Numbered from the stretch's first letter, positions 35,690 to 49,900 are shown. The stretch is DNA of 64,000 nt from Chimonanthus salicifolius (GCA_013350335.1 CM023537.1:8175438-8239437); one strand, 5' to 3'. The notes: generated from the letters alone by a model not told the origin. Numbers and translations are program-made.

Positions 35690-36907
35690 TCTTTGCACAT
35701 AGAGAACTTTATAAGTTCTTGAAACCACTTCATAGAAGCAGCGAGGTTTGGAGAATACAAGCCTTTGTGTGGAGAGTACTTAAAGGTAAGACACTTACTA
35801 GAATGGCTTTAAGCAGAAGGGGTTTACTCAATCTAGGGGAGGACCTCCAATGCAATTTATGTGGTCCTGCGGGAGGGGGACGTAGGTCATCTATTTATAC
35901 GTTGTCCTGTAACGGGTAGAGACTTTGGGCAAATTTTATCAACTTGATGAGAATCCCATGGGTTTTAGACAAGACTTGTGAGGGAGTAATGGGATCTTGG
36001 TCCCTTCTTCGCCTTAGCCCGTAGACAACAGCAGCTTGTAAGACTATTCCTAGAACGATCCCATGGACCATCTGGAAGGAGAGGAATGCAAGGATATAGA
36101 AGATTTCCATAAGGCAAAGTGGAGGTTGTGTTTGGCTATTATCTTAGAAGGAGTTCAAGGGATTCAAATTTTCACATTTTGACCAATCATGGGAGGGTTC
36201 TTTAGCTGGAGGACCTAAGAGGACTAAAACCCTAGTTACCTGGTCCCTCCCACATCAAGATACTTTCCAATTTAATGTAGACGAAGCTGCTAAGGGAAAA
36301 ACGGGGCCAAGAATTGGTGGAGTTTTGCGTGATTATTCTAGAAAATCTTCTGTCGTTTTCTTTGAATTGGTAGGTAAAAAAGAATCAAATAGAGCGGAAA
36401 TTCTTAGTATTAGGAGAGCTTTGACTATTTAGACTTTTTTGGGGCTAAGAAAATTGGTTATTGAAAGTGACTCAGAAAATGCAATTAAGTGAGTAACAGG
36501 AGAGAAACGACCTCTTTAGAGACTATCGGCAATAGTGAGGGAGATTAGGGCACTACTCACCGGCCGAGAGATTTCATTCTCACAAGTCAGCAAATTGGCT
36601 AATGGAGTAGCAAATTGCCTCACGAAACATGGAGTTGACTCATTATCCCCTAATGTTTTCTATCTGTGATTGATGGGATGGGAGGGGCCATACGGGTTGT
36701 CTTGATTGTATTGGATGTGTCTCATGAACTGGTTTCATTTCTTCAGGGGTTTGGCTCTATGTTTTGGGATGATCTGTATTTTCTTTTCCCTTTCTTAGGG
36801 TTCACATCCCCTAAACCCTCGTTGTTTTTGTTCTTGTTCTTTCATACTCTTGTACTTACATTTTTCATATTAATGCATTATCATCTTATTACTGCTCAAA
36901 AAAAGGC
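35690..36907 (+). mobile_element. LINE 3' end: zf-RVT, ribonuclease H and poly-A
   Basis: The frame at 35719 reads WRIQAFVWRVLKGKTLTR, then LQCNLCG, the zf-RVT domain. From about 36260 a ribonuclease H-like domain follows: FNVDEAAKGKTGPRIGGVLRD, then NRAEILSIRRALTI, LVIESDSENAIK and the late VANCLTKHGVD. In-frame stops show it is dead. The copy ends in the A7 tract at about 36899-36905. Reverse transcriptase is absent. Confidence 0.85.
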
Positions 36908-37258
36908 ATTGAAAGAAAGAAGAACCCAAAATTTTATTCCATAGAGATAGAAAGACGTACATAAAAAGAGGAGAAAACCCAAAGAGACTTTGGGTACACT
37001 CCTCAAGAGAAAGGGTCCTATAATTGCAATGTACAATGAGTGATATTGCTCACTTGATTCTCTCAATAGACAATGGTGTGGATGAGACCTTGTTCTCAAA
37101 GACCAACAAAATATGAACTTTCTCAAGAAGGGTATTGGCCTCCACCTCAAAATGAGAGCCTGAAATGATTCCAAATGAACCCATCTAATACAGATTAAAG
37201 AAAAGAAAAAGGAACAAAAAACAATTCCACATATTTTCTTCCCCTCCCCCTTCCCTTC

Positions 37259-37273
37259 CCCCCCCCCCCCCCC
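37259..37273. repeat. C15 homopolymer tract
   Basis: An uninterrupted C run sits inside a pyrimidine-rich stretch just downstream of the last readable EF-P exon; on the EF-P sense strand it is poly-G. Open frames across it (polyglycine or polyproline) are artefacts. Confidence 0.85.
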
Positions 37274-37437
37274 TCTTTCCCTAGAAAGATAGCACATTTC
37301 CAAAAAAACAAATCTTAGCAACATGAAAAATGTTAAGAATAGGCATCAATTTTTTTCCACATTCCATGAATGCAAAAACCAGAATCCATACTGCAAAATT
37401 ATAATATTGAAATTATCAGCTCAAAGATCCAGTTGAC

Positions 37438-38197
37438 TCACCTAGTAATGTATGAGTCATCAGTAGTATTTATAACTATCTCATCACCAGCTTCGATAAA
37501 CTGTGGCGCCTAGAAAATTTTGAAATAATAAGATAGCTCAAACAACATTAGAACTTCAAATTCCTATGAAACCATACAAATTAGGAACATAGCACTAAGG
37601 TTATAGTTTAGTCTATATGAGTTTAGTAGCATACAAGTAGCAAAATATTGGATTGTATTTGGATCAAGGTGAGTTAAAGTAGGGGATTCCCTAGGGAAAT
37701 TGAAAATAGGAGGTTCATCTACAAGTGGAGAACCCCTTACTTTTACTAGCGCTCAACTTCCTACTATATAAGGCACCCTATTTGGTAAATTTGTGGGGAC
37801 AACTTGACATTCTCGGGGAATGGTAGAATTTTTTTTTCCTATTTTGCTAAATGTTAAGGCATCACTACTCATAATATGTAGTAGGACCTATTCACTTGAT
37901 TAAACATTGGCATGGCCATGTAAGAAGAAATTCAAGGTGGGATCCACATCTCATTTCCAATCTTCATGTACATATTGAACATCTAGGATGATCAAATTGT
38001 TGATCTTGTGGCTCATGTGGGTGATTGCATTTGCCACTAGCTAGGCTCATGTATGATAGATATCATGCAATCATTTATATCTCACTCTTATTTCATTTTA
38101 ATAATTCTATACCTAGGCAAAACTTCTCCACATGCATTGCTAAATTGTGAGGGTTAGACGATATTCAAGTCATCACCACAAGAGAGAGAGAAAAGAA

Positions 38198-38231
<34 letters not shown>

Positions 38232-40864
38232 GCCGAATACAATATATGAAGGCTATAATCCCTACTTGTTTTTCTTCCATTAAAAGAAAGGAAATAGCAA
38301 AATCCTAACCACAATACCTTGAAATGTTAAAGCCATTATTTAGGGGGTGGACAAGTGGAAGGAGAGAGGAGTAGAGAGTGTCGTTTGATATACCTGCCCT
38401 TTGGTTGGAAAGTGACCCTTTTTTGGGTGAGTTTCTCAAGTATGGAACCCACACATTGACATTCCAAACATGCTAAGTTCACATTTTTTAGGGTGAGTTC
38501 AACTTCCCACCTCAACTCATCCTAATCCAAAAACAACCTCAAATATGCTTTAGAAAATAGAACAAAGTCATATAATAAGCTCTACACTTACTAGTACTGT
38601 AAGCCCGTTATCTAGTGTAACCCTTTTATACCTGCAAGTTGAGCAAGGAACATATTATATTCCACAAGTTACATTGAAATTAAAAGGTCTTAATAGTCAC
38701 ATTCATTTTGGGTAGTTGTACTTAATGATCATTCAGGTACAAAGAAAAATGTTTAAAATGAAAGTTCAAGTTTAAGACAAATAAAGAATTACAGGACCTG
38801 GCAATAAATAACGAATTAGGTCTAAAGCATTACAGCGAGGTTCATAAGATTCAACTATTACACAGTTCAAACTTGCCATTCAAGACTCAAAACTCAAACA
38901 GCTACTCCCACACTCAAACTTAGGGAAAATTGTCATCATATCAACAACATTAAAAACCTTGCCTCTCTCTCTCTCTCTGAAAATAAGTAATCCACTGTAT
39001 AACACACAGACACACATGCACTCTTTCTCTAATAAGTCATCCACTGCATAACATAGAAGTGCATGGAATATGTTGCAACGGTGCTCATAAGTAAATTCTG
39101 TGTTCAGATATTCTCTCTCTCTCTCTCTCTCAAAAGAACAATGCTATTGAACTTCAAAATCTTTACAACCAGCTTGGTAAGCAGAACAAATCTCAAACCA
39201 CCATGTCTATGGCTCATGCATACGGCTCACCATAAAATAAAAACAGTACCAGTATGAAAACTTTACAAACTGTAGGTGATGAGAAATATAAGTCAAATAC
39301 CTTTCCACTTGTCTACAAGAACAAAGATTGGTCATCAAACTGGTTCTGGATTCTCCTCAACAAAATGGACTTGCAGAAGAAAAGATAAATACATCTTTTG
39401 GAGGTGACTAGAGACTTCCTCTTCAAAATGAAGGTACCAGAATTTTTTGGTTGCATGCTATGATGACTGGTTATCTGATTACCCATATGCCTACTTCAAT
39501 CTTAGATAATCAATCTCCTTTGCTTGTTTTACTTCCTCAAGAACCTTCATTTCATGTTTCCCCTCACATTTGAATTTCTTTGCTTTGTTCATAATTTTTC
39601 CCCACCTAAAACCAAATTAAAGATGGAGAATATTAAATGGGTTTTGCTCGATAGCCTAATTCACGAAAAAGGGCATCATTGTCATCATCCTTCCCATCAG
39701 TTATTGACATCATTGGATGTTACCTTCCAAAATCCATTCCATTAGAAGGGAAATCACTCACATCTTTTAGATTTTTTTTTTGAAAGGTAACAATTTTATT
39801 CGTAGAAAAAAGAGGAAATACAAAGAAAAACAGATAAAGACCAGGCAATCGAAGCCCGCAACCCCCCGAACAAAAAAAATATACAAATCTGTTTACAATC
39901 TCAGAATTAGAAATAAGCCCCTGTCTAGCCATATTATCCGCTGCAAAGTTAGCCGCTCTAGGAACCCGCGACAGAGAAATCATTAGCAGAGATAGAATGT
40001 TGAATCATTTTCACTTTATCCAGGACTTTCCAAGGGCAACTTGAACCCGCATCTTTTAGTATTATATTCCAATTCTTAACTTAATAATTACAAAAGAACT
40101 ATATCATACTAATTACGTTCTTATAATTATTAATGAAAAGTGCTGAACAATTCAAAACTCTACCATTTCACCAATCTTCTTCCTATACTCATTTCCGCAT
40201 CTTTCTTCTAGTTAAGATCTTCCTACTACCTTTTCTTAGGCTAAATGTTCTTGAGCTTTAGATCCTTTTAATGACTCCATGTCCTATGAAAGATACCTGT
40301 TTCAACCAGGTCCATTGTAGCGGTCTATTCTCAAATCTTGGCAAGTAGCAAGTAATCATCCTCAATGGCAGCAAGCAATGCTTGATGAAATGGAGGCCTT
40401 TAGAAATAATAAATAAACTTTGCAATACACTCTTCTACCTCACGGAAAAAATATTGTTGGAAGCAAGGGGATATTTATTTTTAAGCACAAATAAGATGGC
40501 ATCATATATCGCTATAAAGACCAGATTAGTTGCTGACAAGGAAGTCCATGATGGCTACTGGGTCTATTAGAGATCTCCGAAGCTTAACATCACACACTTG
40601 TCGGAATAATAGGGTTGGGAGATGACCATCAAATCTAACCTGTCTATGTATAGATTTATGATTAGATTGCTTCAAAGGCCCCATCTGACCATTCATTTCC
40701 CAAAAGCATTACTTATGGCAATAGTAACAACCCTTTTTTTAGAAAATCTGTTGTCAGCAGCCAATAAAATACTAGCCAATATTTATGCCAAAGCAAATGC
40801 TGAACATCAAAGAAGGGAAGTATATCTCCACAAAGACAGTTACAGGCAAAACACATGAACCACC

Positions 40865-40910
<46 letters not shown>

Positions 40911-43900
40911 CAAAAATAAAATAAAATAAAATAAATAAAGAAACACCCACCCACCCTATTCATCAAGATCTACTATATTTCCTTCAAGGAGTTCTTGCCA
41001 AAACAAATCGAGCCAAAATACTCAGATTCTTTCTACCCGCTCTTAATTAATAATGCATATTCCATCATTTGGAGGAAAAAAAAAACACCTTTTACTTGAG
41101 GTCTGATGTCGGTTAGTGGGCATGGGACACAGGTTTTCTAACATGTTGGATCACAATAAGCCCAACCTTGAAAATGAATTTTGTTGTCTTCTCCCTTTTG
41201 GTCAAGGTTTAGAATGGAAAGCTGGGGCTCTCTAGCAATTTTCATGTATGAAATGGTAAGAAAAGACCTGATAGAGATCCATGTGGGCAACTTGAGCACA
41301 AGAATATATAAACCTGACATAAAATGGATAGCTGTAACTGGTGTATGATGTGACGATAACATACCGAGGAGTGGCAGTTAGCCCCTTGACAGTGGGCTGT
41401 GCTTCAGCAACGGTACATGTCACACGTTGTGGTACAGATGCTGACATCGGTTTCCCATCATAGGTTTGCAAAGTAACTTTCATGTTATCTGCTCACCACA
41501 AGATAAAGGAGTTATAACACAATGCAGTAGCAAAAGAAAAAAGAACTAACATATCATACTAGTGGAGCAAGCTGACCAGTAAATTACTTCTACATTTAAT
41601 TTATTTCACCTTCTATCTCAAAATTTAAAAAAAAAAAAATGTATATCACCAATATGACATTGGTGACTTCCATTTACAGTACAACAGTTACATAATCTAT
41701 TACTGCATCACAATTACCTTTCAAGTAGGCAGCAGCCTTGCCAAACATGTCTCTATGCACATCCACTTGCTCAAATGTGTTGGGCCTGATCAATCACTTC
41801 GGGATAATCAGTATGGGCATACTCATTTAGAATATGCAGCTTCTTCTATAAAAGAACACACTTTAAATGTTACAAGAACACTTAGGCTGCGTTTGGATGG
41901 GGGGTAAGGAGGGGTAACCCTTCCTTACCCTTGTTTGGTAATCCAAAAATTAGCCCAAGTGAGGGTAAAAATTCAAAAAATCACCCCTCATCACCTTTTT
42001 TGAATACCCCATTGAAGCTTGGGGTATTCAAGGGTGACCCTTGTAAAATTACCCTTCATCCAAACGCAGCCTAAGACAAGGCAGCCAGGGGGGAACTCAC
42101 TCCATTAACAATACACAATCGCCTTCTGTATATAAATATGTGTAAGATTTCTCTTCAACAAAAACCCCTGCACAAAATAGATATGAAATGGGAAAACTTT
42201 CTACAATTAAGATAGAGATCTAATTTTCTGACAGATGTATGCAGTAGGCCACAAAAGTCAAAAATACGTGTACAAAGCCCAAATATTGTTGTATAGAATA
42301 TAAAAAATATTTGAAACATAAATCCCACTTGCATGGACAATGTCTAGAATACCAATATTTCATTGTCTAAGAGGAATAACATTTTCTGTTAGTACAAATA
42401 GCTGTCGGCACCTAAAATTTTCGCAAAAATGCCTTGTGGTGGCACATTGAAGTCTCAATGGGCCGATTAAGTATGAAAAATAGAAACCCCATGAGAGCAA
42501 GCAAAATTGAGAAAATCCAAGAAGGATTGGATTAATCTATACCTTATAGATTGATCAGAGATGGACAAAGAATGGATCAAAAAGGGGCTCTAGGGTTTGA
42601 TCTAACTTATGGATCTTTGACCCAATATGCCAATCAAAAGATTCAAGTGAGGCACACCTATGATGACCAAATGATCAAAGGTGAGATAGCATGTTGAAGA
42701 TTCTTATATCATCTCTCCAACGCAACTTACAGATCGCTGATCTGATACAGAGATCAAAACATGCTACATGGGGGCCCAACTACAGTGATTAAGATGATCA
42801 AAGTTCATATTCCAGATTGAACATATTTGTGTGAACTTTCCAATGCAACCTATGGGCATGTCCATTTGTCTAACACGGAGCAAGGGCTTTTAACTTTTTG
42901 AATCAGATTTAAGAGATGAATGGAACTAATCAACCAAAGCAACATCGGATGGGCCCATAATCCAGAAATTTGGAAAAAAAATGGAGTATCCTCAAAAGGG
43001 AGTAACTTGGTCCCAAAACTGAGACAAACGAGCTCGACACAAACAAACCAGACATATGACCCAGACTACACGTGTATGGTTTAGACTATATGACCTCAAA
43101 CACAGCTTGGACTGCATGTGCACAACATGGTTTTTTTTATGTTTTTTTCTGCACTTTTTATCTAATCTAGTCGGTGAGGACTGTTATTGAGTGGATCCAA
43201 AGGGGGAACTTGGTGTGGGCTATAAATACCCAATTGCACTTGTGGGGCAAAGGGATTTTTCCTAGGGAATTGTGCCCCTTGTGCTCCTACAGAGACTTGG
43301 AGAAAATTGAACACTTCCATCTACACATGTAGAATTGGAGACTTTAAGAAACCTTTTGAGTATATATATTCATGGGCTTGTGGTTAATCTGGAAACACTT
43401 TGGGTTTGCACTTGTATATATTTGAACTTTGGAGAAAAGCTAAAGGTCTATAATCCCTTGCGGACACGGATTTATTTCTAAATACTTCAAATATGGCAAG
43501 GTAGAATCAGAGTTTGAAGGAATCACTTTAAGCCTATACTTGTGTAGGCATGAAGTTGATGAGACACTTAGATCAAAACAAATGGGCAGATCTGGAGACC
43601 AAGACACACTTTGAGTTTACCATTGTGTAGACTGGTTCGGAAATTTACAAATCAAGGACTCGGAATGTGGTCTTCTATTTACTTGCAGACATCTCCATCA
43701 AGCAAAAAAAAAATGACATTTAGAGACCCCATTGAAACAGCACAAGAAGGCATCACTTGAAGACACTTCCATCAAGAGAAACAAATCATGGAAGACCTTC
43801 ACAAGAATGGCATGTCATCAAATTGGGCACTTTAAGCATTTTTTTATATTGAGTTGAGAGAAAAAACTGTAATATCATACAGTGCCTGTTTTCTTTGTAC

Positions 43901-46900
43901 TTATTCAAAAGGGTGTTGCAATGTGGAACAACGTAGGGAGTTGATGCTTTTAATTTCAAAATTACTAGGTATTAAGGATTCAACTGAGTCTGGAATTACT
44001 AGCAATTTGGGTCTGTGGAATTGGTAATCAAAAGGGACTCGGTGATAGCAATAAAGTGGGGTAGTGGTAGGAAAGCCCCTCCTTGGATGTTGATACTAGT
44101 TGTCAGGGAGATCAGGGTTATGTCTTCGTAGTTTTTTTTTTGAAACATTGACGACTTGAATTCCATAGAATAAGAAAATATGAAAGTATTACAGAAGACC
44201 TGAGTATAGGAGAATTACACTCAAAAACGAAAAGAAAGGAAACAAATAATAGAAAATAAGGAAAAGATACAAGATACTCCCGAAATCACCCACACCACAT
44301 ACAAAGCGTGTCCAACCCCCTAGCTACCAAATTAGACCAAAGGAAAAAATCCCAAAGCTGGTGCTTGTAAGTGAATACCAGCTTTTGCCAAGAAGTCAGC
44401 AACACAATTTGCTGATCGAGGTGTATGACTGAACGTGATGCCACCCATACGACACAATCTCCAAATGTCCATTGCCACACACACTAGCCTCCACGGGGGG
44501 AATTTCCTATTGCTGGTCCAAGAAATGGCATTAGTTGAGTCACTTTCGATAATGAGATTACCCCTACTAAAACTAGACCAGACTTGAATTGCTCTCCTAA
44601 TTGCCCTTAATTCAGCCTCATTTGATTCCATTGACCCAACTTATTCGGAAAAAGTTGCCAACATTATGTCTTCGTAGTTGATAGTCATTCATCCACACTA
44701 GGAGGGAGGCTAATGGATTGGCTAACTTTTAGCAAAGACAGGAGTGGATGGTGATGGGGCTCTAGTTGACATCTTGGGTAGTGTGTGAGAGGGTGAGGTG
44801 GTTTTGGGGAGATGTTGTAATTCCTTTTTTCTTTTCTTTTCTTTTTTGTTGTGGGGGTGAGGGGTGGGGGGATGGGTGTTCAGCGTTGTTGCTTTTATAG
44901 ATCTTGTTTGGTTTTTGGTATGTCTCATACTGGATTTTTGTATCTCTCTTGCTTCTTGTTTAATGAAATCTGTATCTACTACCGCTCAAAGAAAAAAAAA
45001 AAATTGTTTTCCAAGATGACAAAAATATTATCACATCTTTCTCCTTTTCAAACCCAATTACAATATTGATATGTTTCTCAATTGATCGGTTAGGAAAAAA
45101 CTAGAGAATTATTTTCTATGAGTGTTATTATCTCAACTAATGTTCATGTTACATAAATATGGCGCCAAGATTCCATTTTTTGCCAAGTCTAATGCTCCCA
45201 TCCCCACCTCCCCCAATCCACAACAATCTGATCCGTAGAAGACTAAATCAATTCAGATCTTTCAAAAATAAATAAATATATCAATGCAGAATAACTCTAT
45301 AAAAATCCAAGTGCATAAGGTCCTTACGCTCAATAGCCTCATCAGTGCGGAATCTTTCTGTAATTTTGTTCCCACTATCGACATCCCGAAGCTCCACCTA
45401 CAACAACCAAATTTTGTAATATGATTTCAATAACAAATTCTTTAACAAAAATTATAACAAAAGCATTGATATATATCAAAGGTGACACAAATAATTGACT
45501 CAAGAAACTAATGCCAGATATAACAATAGCGCATTAGCATGTAAAGAAAGATACTTGCCGATTTTGTCATGTAACTATGTAACATATTCATTCCCTACTA
45601 CCTTTTATCTACCAACCAAATTGCAGTAATCAATATGGAATACTATCAAAGAGAAGGGAACTCTTAAGAGTTAAGACAATGAACTAGAATAACTTTTGAA
45701 ATGATATAAAAGAATTGTCGTTCGACGAAATCACATAAGCATTCCAACTATTGAAGGAACCTTCAATGGGTTTAATATGGAAAAAGATTCCACTGTCTCC
45801 TCTTCAATTTGGCGCTCCACTTTAGCCTTTTGACGTCCACCGGTCTATGCCTCTCTTTGTAGTTCAGCTTTCTTATGTTTGGATCATTGTTAAGAGGACC
45901 TTGAGATTTTCGGTTATGTGGCATTCATCCCTTTTCGCCACAGTTTAGAGTTTATGGTGGGATCACAACAATAGAGTACTCATGAAAAAAGCGAAGAGCC
46001 CCTCTTAAGTCAAAAGTAGAATCAAGGCGAAATGTGCTACTTGGACTTCTTTAAAGGGATTTCAAGATTTTTCAATTTCAAATATTTCTAAGGCTTGGAA
46101 CGACTGCACTGGTTTGATGTAATTACTAATTAGTGTGCCATGCTCAGGGGTTGCTAGTCTTGTGTTAGTCTTGCTTGGTGATTTTGCATGTTTTTCCCCT
46201 TTCCTCTTTTAGATGTGTTGTGTGAAGGCTTCCGCCCACTGTTGTAAGATCTGGCCCTGGCCGCGATCGAACCGGCTCTTCGAAGGTCTGGTTCAATTTA
46301 AAAACCTCAAAACATGAAAAACCTTACCAAACCGTATTGAACCGTGTTGAACCGCGGTTTGATTAATTAAACCTCCAACCGTGAGTCGAGGTTCAACCAG
46401 TTTTGAAATAATTTTTTTTCTTAAATCGGCCATTAATTTAGATTATGAAACTTTTATCATTTTTTTAGACATTAACCAACATTGAGTCATTAAATTGTTT
46501 TTTACATTAATTAGTAATGAGTTGTTAGATGATATATTTTATTTTATGAAACATTTTGTTTTCATGGTATTATTGGAGGATGAATATTGGACTATGAAAC
46601 TTTTTATTTTCATGGTATTATTGGAGGATGAATATTGGACTAATGGATTAGATTGTGAGATCATAGATTATGAAACCATTTTGTTAGAATGAACAATGAT
46701 ATTGGAAAATAGATGTTGGATTATTAGATTTTTTATATTTATAATTGTTTTTGTGAGAACAAGAATATTTTTTATGAATATTTGATATTATTTATAATTT
46801 TATATTGATGGACATGGTTTTGACCGAGTTTGACCATGGTTGAACCTTATTTAACCCAACCTTCCTCGGAGACGGTTCGGTAGACGATCTGGTTCTAATA

Positions 46901-49900
46901 ACATTGCTTCCGCCTTCCTTGTAGAGCTTTTTCATTTTTTTCTAGGTGTAATGGGTATTCAGGTGTTTCTTCTTCTCCTTGCTTTTGTATCTCTTTTTGT
47001 ACTTTTCTTTGGGAGTACTCCTAGCACCCTTAATGAAGATACAAAAAAAAAAGAGGAAGAAGATTCCGCAAATGCTATACCTTGGGCAATAAGAACCCAA
47101 ATAACCATTGCAAGGTGGGTTTCATTTTTAATGAAAGTATAGCATTGCGCTCTTCAATGTAACATAGCTTTCTTCTAGTTGATAGAGAAGCAAATGTTTT
47201 GACAAACATGTTATAGAAATAGGGGCCTCAATAGTCTTTATACGTATGTGTTGGGCAATCCTATTCATTCCAATTATTGCATATAGAGGAGGGAATGATG
47301 ATTATACACATCACTATGCTCATCTACTTCTATATTTGTATGCTATCCTAATAAATCTCTTTGTCAACGAAGAAATAAATAACCTGAATTGTAGCACCTC
47401 CTCTTCCATGTTGTGTGTGTTGTGCTTTTAGAACCTATACATAAGTATCAATCAAGTCAAGCATCTCAAATTACCATGCAAAAAATCCATGGGACACAGG
47501 TACTCATACGCTTTATATAAAAGTCATTACCTGATAAATACGCCCTGATGTGGTAGATGAAGCAACCCAGTTTGATAAAAGAAGAAAATTCTTAAGAGAA
47601 TGTATTGCGTAAAATGATATAAAATGGAGAACAGGGTTTCAGTGCAGACCTTTTCTTTCAATCACACTTCCATGTCTGACCTGCAACAAAAAAACAAAGG
47701 ACCTTAGACAAATTAGTGCAACAAAAACATTACCCATGAAGCTAAAGCAATAGAATGGATACATAAATGCATAAAAGCTAGAAGAGAATAAATTTGTGAA
47801 TGAGATGATTAAGGATAATGGTGTACTAATTTGAAGTAAATGCTCTCCAATGGTGTTAAGTATCAAAACTTATAATTTATTTCCTTCACCAAACAGTGCT
47901 CAAAGATGCAAATTTTGTCTTCCTCTTAAAGTGCTTGAGAGTGGAGTTGACTTAGCAGTCGCTCATATTACTACCATAGGATTCAAACTTAATGCTAGTG
48001 CATTTCCTAGATGCAACACAACACCTGAGCCAGGTTTTAAGAAGAAGTGAATTAAGAGTTTGCCAGGACCTCCTCTAGAAGCACCACACTGCAACAAAAC
48101 TTACAAACAGTTGGAAGTAAGGGTTGCCGTAAAAAAAACGCAAATATGGATGAGAGTACAGAAGATCGCAAAAGTTGCAATCGGAATCTTGGGAACAGGA
48201 TGTACTTTAACAGAGAAAAGTGATGAGTTAGTAGGAAGTAGAAACTGTGAAAAGGAGAACAAATTGCATTTGTTTGCATGAGAAAAAAGTTTAAGGGGAC
48301 AAGGCTAGAATCCCTTTTGGGAAAGAGCTAGAGATCCCTTTTACTTTCCTTTATTGGAAAATGAAGGAGAATGGTGGGATCTCAGGAAAGGAGTCAAGAT
48401 TTTCCATTTAAGAAAGAGAGATTCGAAAAATGGGGTAGATATTGTTGTGTATATGGATTTAAAGAAAAATATTGTAAGGGTTAAAAGGAAAATGGTAGGA
48501 TTATAACGGTTAAGATTGCACTGACGGAGAAAACAATTGCAGTGTGGTTGGTTGGAAAAGTTGAACTAAAAAAACTGACTCCAAGTTTTAATGGAAATGG
48601 TGATGGTCATGATGAAATGCAGATGCACCCCAACTAGGATCAAGCAGAACTATATTGCTCAATAAGTCAATGGATGAACTAAAAGTTAAACTTACATGAG
48701 AATAATATAATTAGTAGAAGACCGTTTAATGAACATATAAGGAATTTAGGGGGAAAGAGTTTGATAGGATGGATGAAGACACGGTTTTTTAGGGGAAAAC
48801 AAGAGATGGGAAAAGGTATCCTCAATTTTGTTATGGTGTTTGGTTTGGTGATTTGGATTAGAGCTAATAGAAACTTTAAGAAAAACACCTTGTTACATTT
48901 AATAGTGGCGCCTATAAGAAGTGATCTAAAAACAAAGAAATTGGCGACCCTTTCTTACTAGTGATTTTTTTTTTTTGAAGACAAAGGTGTCTAGGCCTCT
49001 TAGAGCACTTGCTTTTTTAATAGTGACTTTGTAAATTGACATGTTTACTAAAATATATAGAGCAATCACCTTTTTAAGGCTTATAAAATCTAGAGATTCT
49101 TATATCACAGAACAAGATATTGTTTTTGGCTGTCTATATTAAGCGATGCAATAATGTAGAAGAGAAAACATGACTTGATCAAATGGAAAAATGGAATTAA
49201 AAAACTAACCATATATAGATGCGAGAGAGATGGCGGTGATTGTGGCTGTGATATTAGAAATCAATAATAAAAAGGTACATGAATGTTCAAGAACAACACC
49301 ATGGAATTAAAGGAAAAAGTTAAAACATCCAAACAAAAAAATGGGGAAAAAGGAATTTTGTGTTGAATTCTAATGAACTACATGATGAGATGGAAATTAA
49401 ATAAAGGTTTTCATGAAGAATCCAAGTGGAAGAAAATATATATACATGAGAAACATGTTGGTGTAACACAGAAGTTCAAAAGGCTACAGATGAAAAAAGG
49501 GCATTTTTCAAGGAATAAAATAGGAGAAGAGCAGAAAGCTTTCAAAAGTATAAAATAGGAAACAAGAGACTGAAATTCACGAGGCCACAAATGAAGAACT
49601 TGTTACTCTAGCTGGAAACTAAGCAGGGAAAAGGATAAAGTCTATAATGATGATTCGTTGATGACAACCATGATAGTGACTATAAGTATGACAATGATGA
49701 TTTTTCAAAAATGTAACAAAGAATTTTCATCCATAAGAAAGATAAAGTACAAGTGTCGTAAGGTATGTGAAAGTGTGTGTATAGAGAGGAGAGAAGAGAA
49801 GAAGCAGATAACCACACACAAAGTCCAAACAAGACAACTCAATCTAGAGAGAAATATAAAAATATGATCTCCTTAGACATATCATTCTCTGCTAAAAAGT

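Noticed and set aside
36896..37324. 142-codon minus-strand frame near the EF-P 3' end
   Set aside because: It crosses a LINE poly-A and the C15 tract and has no domain-like pattern.
40713..40966. Polyglycine-encoding minus-strand frames
   Set aside because: They are translations of the C43 tract with no flanking protein similarity.
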